A DNA stretch of 64,000 nt, from the IMG/VR virus record IMGVR_UViG_3300042482_001698, positions 1 through 64,000 of that record, one strand, 5' to 3'. Below the pieces are notes generated by a model. That model was not told the DNA's origin. It saw only the letters and a list, made by a program, of their open reading frames with translations, and searched no databases. This document shows positions 58,343-64,000 of this stretch, one piece after another; the stretch's first letter is position 1; each line of letters opens with the position of its first letter. The DNA comes from a virus. The position numbers were made by a program, and so were the translations under genes.

Positions 58343-59376
58343 TGCATAATCCGAATGTTGATGTTAAGAATATAATAGACAAATTTGAAAAAAGCCAATG
58401 GATTTACAGCCCCAATTTTGATTCAATTAAACATTTCCCTGTTATTACGAGAGAAGAATTAAGAAATATGCCAATGGAAAAAGGCATGTTTGAATGTAGC
58501 ACTTCAGGCTCAACAGGCGAATCTCTTAAAGTACAAAAAAGTTATGCAGATTATGTCTGGTACACGGCTACGAACGTAAGGGAAATGATCTGGAGGAAAT
58601 GGGATTTCACAAAGAATATTGCCGTGATAAGGCCTGATTCAAAAATAAGAGACTTGAGTGGGTGGGGCATTCCACAAAACATTGCTCCAATACAAGGGAA
58701 TACATATCAAATAAATTTTGCACCTATTTCTCAAATCCAATCTTGGCTTGAGGAAAAGAATCCTCACTACATTCACAGTAGGCCATCTATTCTTGCTGAA
58801 CTAGATTTGACTAAAATACCAAACCTTATTGATGTTAAAAGCACAGGTGAACTCGGTGGGACAATGTTCAGCAGCGAAGAGTGCGGAACGATTTCAATTC
58901 AATGTCCTGACAATCCTTCCGTCCATCATGTGATGGAAAACCAAATCGTCGAAGTAGACGAATCTGGAAACATGATCATTACGACTATGACAAACAAATA
59001 CGTCAAAAGATATAAAAATGGCGATTGCATTGAGCTTGGAGAATGTAATTGTGGTAGAAAATTACAAACAATCAAAAAAATAAATGGTCGTGTAAGAAAT
59101 ATGTTCGTTCTGCCAAATGGTGACAAAAAGTGGCCATTGATTGGAAGTAAAGTCTATTATGAACAATTTGGCATTAAAAGGTATAAAGTAATTCAAAAAT
59201 CAATCGAAGAATTAGAGCTTCATATTATTGCGGAAAATCTTGGAGAAAGAGAAAAAGAGCTTCAAGCCGTTGTTAAAAAATGGCTTGAAGCAGAAGTAAA
59301 TGTGACAATTAAATATGTTGAATCATTCCCTAATTATAAGCATGAAGAATTCATCAGCTTAGTCAACTATCTCTAA
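58342..59376 (+). CDS. PaaK/CapK-like adenylate-forming enzyme
   Basis: 344 residues from ATG 58342. The phosphate-binding loop is ECSTSGSTGESLKVQKS at about 49-65. Later RYKNGDCIELGECNCGRKLQ contains the aromatic-GD motif and a zinc-like C-x-C near 232-245, and KINGRVRNMFVLPNG is the hinge region. These are phenylacetate-CoA-ligase-family features. It is shorter than PaaK (about 430), losing part of the N-terminal region. Acid substrate unknown. Very unusual for a phage. Convergent overlap of 18 nt with the next gene. Confidence 0.75.
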   Translation: MHNPNVDVKNIIDKFEKSQWIYSPNFDSIKHFPVITREELRNMPMEKGMFECSTSGSTGESLKVQKSYADYVWYTATNVREMIWRKWDFTKNIAVIRPDSKIRDLSGWGIPQNIAPIQGNTYQINFAPISQIQSWLEEKNPHYIHSRPSILAELDLTKIPNLIDVKSTGELGGTMFSSEECGTISIQCPDNPSVHHVMENQIVEVDESGNMIITTMTNKYVKRYKNGDCIELGECNCGRKLQTIKKINGRVRNMFVLPNGDKKWPLIGSKVYYEQFGIKRYKVIQKSIEELELHIIAENLGEREKELQAVVKKWLEAEVNVTIKYVESFPNYKHEEFISLVNYL

Positions 59377-60363
59377 TATTTTTGGCAATTTACCAATATA
59401 TTGCTGACTGCACTTAATTGCTTTTTGACCATACAAAGTAAATGTATCACCATGCTTCAAAGGCTTATCGACATAAGGAACATAAACACTTTGATTTTCA
59501 AGATTAAGAATAATATGTTCTAAACTGTCTGGAAGATTTTGACTGACTATAGCCGTGTAATCTATAACATTAACTCTAAATGTAATTGTTGGATTAAGAT
59601 AGGTTAGCCTGCTTGGTTCAACAATAAGGTCTAAAAAAGCCTGAGCAATAATTTGCCGCTCAGAATTGTCCATGTATTCGTTTTCGTCTTTTGCAATTAG
59701 TAGAAAATAAATTTCATCAATTCCAGTTAAATTTTGCAAACAATGATCATCATGCTCATTGTCGGCATCATAAAGATGAACAATTCCACTTCCGTTTCCG
59801 GGTACAAAAATAAAATGATTGATAGATGGATCGTTAGAGTCATAAACTTGCTTATTAAAACATGTAAATTGGCGACCTTTACTTGTCAAAGTAAACACAT
59901 TAACTTCATAATCACCATTGCCATCAGCGCCAATATCTCCTGTGATTGAAAATTCTTCAATATCAATACCAGTTGCCGCCATCACAAACATGTCTGGATA
60001 CATATTTGTAAAATATTGGCTCCCAGCACCAAAATATGAACTGCCATCGGCAATTATTCCATCCATGGGAGGATCAGTGTAATCTCCACTTCCTTCTGCA
60101 ACTGCAACAGTATGAGTGTATGGAATGGAATTAGCACGGGCAGTATCATTATCTACACCATCATTATCCATATTGGCATAAAGCTGAGTTAGATTTGTAT
60201 TTAGGCAATTTGCATCATCATACATGTCACCGCCACCATCAGAAATGTTGGTGTTAACTCCATCATCTTCTGGTTCGTCGCTGAAATAATATGGATTGAT
60301 AATGTTTTCAGTGATTGTTTGATATCCAAGATTCAATCTTGTCAAAACTGCTTCAATACCCAT
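59359..60363 (-). CDS. Modular virion-like protein with shared C-terminal module
   Basis: 334 residues with AAGGA upstream. The N-terminal 255 residues are acidic, Asn/Asp/Gly-rich and beta-structured (DGGGDMYDDANCLNT, FIFVPGNGSGIVHLYD). Residues about 260-334 are the shared module (ITFRVNVIDYTAIVSQNLP ... YIGKLPKILEI), nearly identical to that of the neighbouring RCC1 protein. Likely a tail-tip or decoration protein. Confidence 0.65.
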   Translation of the reverse strand: MGIEAVLTRLNLGYQTITENIINPYYFSDEPEDDGVNTNISDGGGDMYDDANCLNTNLTQLYANMDNDGVDNDTARANSIPYTHTVAVAEGSGDYTDPPMDGIIADGSSYFGAGSQYFTNMYPDMFVMAATGIDIEEFSITGDIGADGNGDYEVNVFTLTSKGRQFTCFNKQVYDSNDPSINHFIFVPGNGSGIVHLYDADNEHDDHCLQNLTGIDEIYFLLIAKDENEYMDNSERQIIAQAFLDLIVEPSRLTYLNPTITFRVNVIDYTAIVSQNLPDSLEHIILNLENQSVYVPYVDKPLKHGDTFTLYGQKAIKCSQQYIGKLPKILEIVD

Positions 60364-60436
60364 AATATTCCTTTTTCAATGTGATTTACAAATTCACTGT
60401 CTCAATATTTTTTGCAATGATTAATAATTCATCAGC

Positions 60437-61753
60437 TTAGTTAACTAGCTCTAGTATTTTCGGTAACTTGCCAATATACTGCTGATAACACTTAATTGCT
60501 TTTTGTCCATACAAGGTAAATGTATCGCCATGCTTCAAAGGTTTATCAACATAAGAAACATAAACAGTTTGATTTTCAAGATTAAGAACAATATGTTCTA
60601 TTCTATCTGGAAGATTCTGACTGACTATAGCCGTGTAATCTATAACATTAACTCTAAATGTGTAAGCTGGTAATGGATAATTTGTACTTGTATCATCCGT
60701 TATGGCCATAGTACTGCCGTAGCCTCCGGCTGAAACGAATTTCCAATTTTTGTCTGAAGCAATTTGAATTGGTGAAGAACTGTCATTTTCAGTTCCGTTT
60801 CCTAATTTACCGCTGTAGTTGTCTCCCCATACCCATAAAGTACCATTAGACTTTAATGCGACAACACTACTGGTTCCAGCAGAAGCACTTGCCCAATTAG
60901 AAGCATTTCCGACTTGAACTGGAGACGATACTATTGCTGTATATCCGTTCCCTAATGCTCCGCTGTCTCCCTCGCCCCATGCCCAGAGAGTGCCATTTTC
61001 TTTCAGTGCTACTGCATTATATAAACTGACAGAAACACTTGACCAATTACTTAGACTTCCAACTTGAGCAGGCGAAGACAAACTAATGGTATCGCCGTTT
61101 CCCAAAATTCCAAAATTTCCTTCTCCCCAAGACCAAAGAGTTCCATTGTTTTTTATGGCAAAAGAAGATAAAGCTGAAGCAGAAATTTGCTTCCAATCAT
61201 TATCTGTTGTTATTTGAACTGGGGAAGAATATGTAAATGTGTCATTTTGACCCAATTGTCCACTACTACCTTCTCCCCATCCCCAAAGAGTTCCATCTGT
61301 TTTGATTGCTAATGCATGGGCACCTGTATTTGAAATTTGATCCCAATTAGAATCACTTCCAACCTGCACAGGAGATGATCTAGCATCGGTATCATTTAAT
61401 CCAAGAATACCAGAATAATTAACTCCCCATGTCCACAAAGTGCCATCTGATCTAATAGCAGAATTATTGAAAAATCCTGCTGAAATTTCTTTCCATGAAA
61501 AACTTCCTATTTGAACTGGAGATGAATAACTAATGTTTTCGTTATTTCCAATTGATCCTCCTGAGCCTTCGCCCCAAGACCAAAGTGTTCCATTTGTTTT
61601 AATGCCAAGAGTATGAGTGGAACTGGTAGAAACTTTTGCCCAAACGCCTCCAGATAGTATGTTTTGAACTGGAGAAGATCTGTTAATAACAGTTCCATCT
61701 CCTAATACACCAGAATTGTTAATCCCCCACGCCCAAAGCTCATTGCCAGCCAT
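60437..61753 (-). CDS. RCC1-repeat (seven-bladed propeller) protein with shared module
   Basis: 438 residues with AAAGGAG upstream. Seven RCC1 repeats of about 50 residues, each with W-[AWSTGV]-W-G-x-x-x-x-G-x-L/I-G, for example LWAWGEGDSGALGNG; seven copies make a closed propeller. They fill about residues 1-350. The last 75 residues are the shared module (YTFRVNVIDYTAIVSQNLP). No signal peptide. Likely a receptor-binding or adhesion protein carried by the virion. Confidence 0.85.
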   Translation of the reverse strand: MAGNELWAWGINNSGVLGDGTVINRSSPVQNILSGGVWAKVSTSSTHTLGIKTNGTLWSWGEGSGGSIGNNENISYSSPVQIGSFSWKEISAGFFNNSAIRSDGTLWTWGVNYSGILGLNDTDARSSPVQVGSDSNWDQISNTGAHALAIKTDGTLWGWGEGSSGQLGQNDTFTYSSPVQITTDNDWKQISASALSSFAIKNNGTLWSWGEGNFGILGNGDTISLSSPAQVGSLSNWSSVSVSLYNAVALKENGTLWAWGEGDSGALGNGYTAIVSSPVQVGNASNWASASAGTSSVVALKSNGTLWVWGDNYSGKLGNGTENDSSSPIQIASDKNWKFVSAGGYGSTMAITDDTSTNYPLPAYTFRVNVIDYTAIVSQNLPDRIEHIVLNLENQTVYVSYVDKPLKHGDTFTLYGQKAIKCYQQYIGKLPKILELVN

Positions 61754-61762
61754 AATGCTCCT

Positions 61763-62341
61763 TTACTTTATTTTCTTGAAAACAGAATATGGATAATTTT
61801 CATTATATTTCTTGTTATCTTTTCCAAATTTTACAAATGTGCCGCTATCATTTTTCACTGATAATGGTTCAAATGAATCAGCAATACTTGTATCTGTCAT
61901 CTTGAAATTTGAATTATAAATTACAAAATAACCATCCTTGTTGAGCTTATTGGACAATTCAATAACAGCTTTCTCAAATTTAGAGAAAGGATAAATTTCA
62001 CTGCAATCTTCTTTATTTTCCAATTGTGGATATCGACAGAAAACAGATAATGCAAAAATAAAATCAAATGTACCATGACCTTCAACCGTTGTATCATAAG
62101 ATATTTTATCACTATTTTTCATTCTATTAGCAACTTTTATAAGTCTTTTATTAATATCAACTCCAACAATTTCCGATTCTGGGAAGTAATTTTTTAATGT
62201 TTTGCATTCTAATCCAATTGAACATCCGAAAGACATAATTCGGATTTTTCCTGTTTTTAATTTTGAACAGTAATCAAACAAATCAGGATAACGATTGTTT
62301 TTCGTTATTCCAATATATTGATGTGTTTTATTTCTATCCAT
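61763..62341 (-). CDS. Class I SAM-dependent methyltransferase
   Basis: 192 residues with AAGGA upstream. IRIMSFGCSIGLECKTLKNYFP is a SAM-binding loop, EIVGVDINKRLIKVA the acidic motif II, and FDFIFALSVFCRYP motif IV. Resembles small bacterial methyltransferases of uncertain substrate. It precedes the RCC1 gene by 9 nt and may modify a virion protein or a host component. Confidence 0.75.
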   Translation of the reverse strand: MDRNKTHQYIGITKNNRYPDLFDYCSKLKTGKIRIMSFGCSIGLECKTLKNYFPESEIVGVDINKRLIKVANRMKNSDKISYDTTVEGHGTFDFIFALSVFCRYPQLENKEDCSEIYPFSKFEKAVIELSNKLNKDGYFVIYNSNFKMTDTSIADSFEPLSVKNDSGTFVKFGKDNKKYNENYPYSVFKKIK

Positions 62342-62432
62342 AATATTCCTTAAAATAAGTTTTAATTCACTTCTTTATCCTAAATGCATAAAAAATCACC
62401 TATGTATTTATAAAATTTTCTTCAGATTTAAT

Positions 62433-62461
62433 TTGACAACAGACTTTATTGGTAATATTTT
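62433..62461 (+). promoter_or_regulatory. Sigma-70 promoter TTGACA-N17-TATTTT
   Basis: TTGACA at 62433-62438, a 17-nt spacer and TATTTT at 62456-62461, 37 nt upstream of the second sigma-factor gene. Confidence 0.7.
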
Positions 62462-62497
62462 ATGTATATGGCTATTTATTTTTGATCAGAGGCATCT

Positions 62498-63400
62498 ATG
62501 AATAAGTCTGATTTTTCTCACGAAAAAATTAAATTCTTTCATCATGTTAGTTTTGATGACATTAATCAACGTATGAAAATAATGGGAATAATTCCCGAAC
62601 ACAAAGAATTCCAGAAAAGTCTAAACAAAGTTCAAAAAATCAAGACTGATAAAATAAACCCAGAAATGCTTCCATGTTATCAATCTGCTCTCCTCAACTT
62701 CCCACAAGAACAACATCTTTTCAGAAAACTTAATTTTTTGAAATATCGTGCAAAGAATTTATTTGCTAATACAGACGTAAAATACCCAGAAGCGAAAAAA
62801 AAACTTGCAAATCATATTCATCGAAAATCTCTCGAAGTCAGAAACCAAATTGCTGAATGCAATTTCCGTTTAGCAACGCAAATCATGAAACATAAAAATG
62901 CAATGCAAGATGGCAACAGCACTGAACAAATGCTAAGTGATGCTTATTTCGATGTTTTGAAAGCTGTTGATTACTTCAACTGGACACTTGGCCACAGGTT
63001 TTCAACATATGCTACTTGGGTAGTGAAAAAGAATTTCTTTCGAGACGCTAAGACCAAAATGAATCAGGCTGAAAAAGTTGCCTACCTCGATGATTCCCGT
63101 GCGGAAATGATCGAGGACAGAGGAACTGGAGAAGCTGATGAAAAGAACCATGAGTCGAGACAATGTCTAATTAAACGACTGATTGGAATGCTGGTTCGTG
63201 AGAATATTGGCACAGACAGAGTGAGACAGGCATATGTGCTTGAAAAATACTTCGGGGTTAACGGTCGTGATAAAATGACGCTTGAACAAATCAGCGAAGA
63301 AGTAGGAGTCACGAAAGAAAGAGTCCGACAGTTAAAAGAAAAAGGCTTAGAATGGATTAGGGAAAAGGTGCTGGAATTAGGACTTTCTATTGATGATTAG
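62498..63400 (+). CDS. RNA polymerase sigma factor (sigma-70 family)
   Basis: 300 residues, GAGG upstream. An N-terminal 115-residue extension without a clear domain, region 2 (DAYFDVLKAVDYFNWTLGHRF, then STYATWVVKKNFFRDA), and region 4 with a helix-turn-helix (MTLEQISEEVGVTKERVRQL). Regions 2 and 4 are complete. Distinct from the compact factor at 22854. It likely directs a temporal class of phage genes. Confidence 0.85.
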   Translation: MNKSDFSHEKIKFFHHVSFDDINQRMKIMGIIPEHKEFQKSLNKVQKIKTDKINPEMLPCYQSALLNFPQEQHLFRKLNFLKYRAKNLFANTDVKYPEAKKKLANHIHRKSLEVRNQIAECNFRLATQIMKHKNAMQDGNSTEQMLSDAYFDVLKAVDYFNWTLGHRFSTYATWVVKKNFFRDAKTKMNQAEKVAYLDDSRAEMIEDRGTGEADEKNHESRQCLIKRLIGMLVRENIGTDRVRQAYVLEKYFGVNGRDKMTLEQISEEVGVTKERVRQLKEKGLEWIREKVLELGLSIDD

Positions 63401-63408
63401 ATTTTTGC

Positions 63409-63437
63409 TTTACATTCAATAAAAAGACGAGTATACT
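63409..63437 (+). promoter_or_regulatory. Promoter TTTACA-N17-TATACT
   Basis: TTTACA at 63409-63414, a 17-nt spacer and TATACT at 63432-63437, before the gene at 63533. It shares CTTTACATTCA with the promoter at 27878. The leader holds a CTGACT...AGTCAG hairpin. Confidence 0.65.
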
Positions 63438-63532
63438 GATTTTGTTGACGCAAACGATGTGGTCCTGACTCACAATGTGTGGTAAGTCAGGTCAACCTTC
63501 GCAAAGTATGTGTCAGCAAAGGGTTAGATGAC

Positions 63533-64000
63533 ATGTCAACTAAGCGTGCTGTTTCTTCGCAACAGATTTCCTCTACTGTTGCCTCTGTGGGTGTCAAAAA
63601 AACTGGTCTGGCTGGTCTTGCCAATATTGCCAGTAAGTCATCGTCGTCAAACAACAAGCCCCAGAAATGGGAAATGCCTTTGACTCCTGAGTCTCAATTG
63701 CAGGCTCAACGATGGATCGCCGCCAAAAGCGTCCTTGAGCCTGTGATGGCTCGTGTCGAGAACAGCAAGGACGAATTCGTCCAATATGCCATGGGTGTGA
63801 TGGCCCAGAAGCTTTTCGACAGCAAGAGCAAACCCTCCAACCCAGTTGTTGTCATCCGCAAAGAGGATGGGAGCATCGATAGCACTTTTCAGTTTTTGAT
63901 GACAGACAAGTTCAAAGTGAAGCTGCCTGAAGCTCCAGTTGATCAGGATGTAGCAGAATTTTACGCTACCATCTTTTCTGATTTGGGTTTGCATCCTCAC
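63533..64000 (+). CDS. Unknown protein, 3' end outside window
   Basis: The plus-strand frame is open from ATG 63533 to the window edge (156 codons). The Ser/Lys-rich start (STKRAVSSQQISSTVASVG) precedes a soluble domain with LTPESQLQAQRWIAAKSVLE and PSNPVVVIRKEDGSID. Its codons are GC-richer and biased to C-ending forms, unlike most of the window, which suggests strong expression. No family recognised. The opposite strand is also open but has poor codon use. Confidence 0.7.
   Translation, partial: MSTKRAVSSQQISSTVASVGVKKTGLAGLANIASKSSSSNNKPQKWEMPLTPESQLQAQRWIAAKSVLEPVMARVENSKDEFVQYAMGVMAQKLFDSKSKPSNPVVVIRKEDGSIDSTFQFLMTDKFKVKLPEAPVDQDVAEFYATIFSDLGLHPH

Noticed and set aside
63647-64000. Minus-strand open frame at the right edge
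   Set aside because: The plus-strand frame from 63533 has a start codon, promoter and strongly biased codons; the minus frame looks like a shadow.

Overview
The window looks like part of a large AT-rich tailed-phage (jumbo-phage-like) genome. About 100 genes are packed with 1-4 nt overlaps, many encode small unknown proteins, and phage-type genes are scattered among them: dUTPase, PhoH, GroES- and DnaJ-like chaperones, sigma factors, tail-fibre-like and receptor-binding-like proteins, Dam-type methylase, HNH nucleases and tRNAs. No terminase, portal, capsid or DNA polymerase gene is visible, so the virion type is not proven. The host is unknown. Host-like sigma-70 promoters and strong Shine-Dalgarno sites point to a bacterium; a CsrA homologue and a small secreted Cys protein give only weak hints about which one.

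Layout. 1-5 kb: SNase-like protein, zinc ribbon, two GT-B-like glycosyltransferases, then a tight bS21 / ribbon-helix-helix / peptide deformylase operon. 5-9 kb: small unknown proteins, a dCMP-deaminase-like protein that has lost its zinc ligands, a baseplate-like protein and IF-3. 9-15.8 kb: GroES-like and DnaJ chaperones, dUTPase, a GT2 glycosyltransferase, a 2OG-Fe(II) oxygenase and an HExxH protein. 16-22 kb: virion or fibre proteins around PhoH. 21.7-29.3 kb: amidoligase, sigma factor, a GlsB-like membrane protein, metallophosphoesterase, a small secreted protein and a second oxygenase. 29.4-32.3 kb: three tandem ConA-like paralogues. 32.3-38.9 kb: a plastic zone with a decayed DNA methylase, a deaminase, tRNA-Arg(UCU) beside an HNH gene, a second HNH gene, a Dam methylase, a tRNA-Ile(CAU) interrupted by a group I intron, and a GC-richer methylase. 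39-44.6 kb: BCS1-like AAA ATPase, methyltransferase, SET protein, vWA-like protein, GT2, SprT-like and MscL-like proteins. 45-49 kb: ParB-like protein, CsrA, an AT-hook protein and ClpX. 49-55.9 kb: GGCT-like protein, GT2, HAD phosphatase and unknowns. 55.9-62.3 kb: a mostly minus-strand group of modular proteins, three of which share one C-terminal module (one carries seven RCC1 repeats), beside a PaaK-like adenylating enzyme. 62.5-64 kb: a second sigma factor and the start of a GC-richer, probably strongly expressed gene.

The main functional theme is control of host gene expression. The phage carries its own bS21, IF-3, peptide deformylase, CsrA, two tRNAs for codons common in AT-rich DNA (AGA and AUA), two sigma factors, GroES/DnaJ/ClpX, and a recurring CTTTACA-N17-TATNNT promoter. 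A second theme is surface chemistry and adhesion: five glycosyltransferases, two oxygenases, an amidoligase, an adenylate-forming enzyme and many repeat-rich adhesins. The most striking single locus is the complete group IC3-type intron in the anticodon loop of tRNA-Ile(CAU). A dispersed ~29-bp hairpin repeat in gene leaders is also notable.
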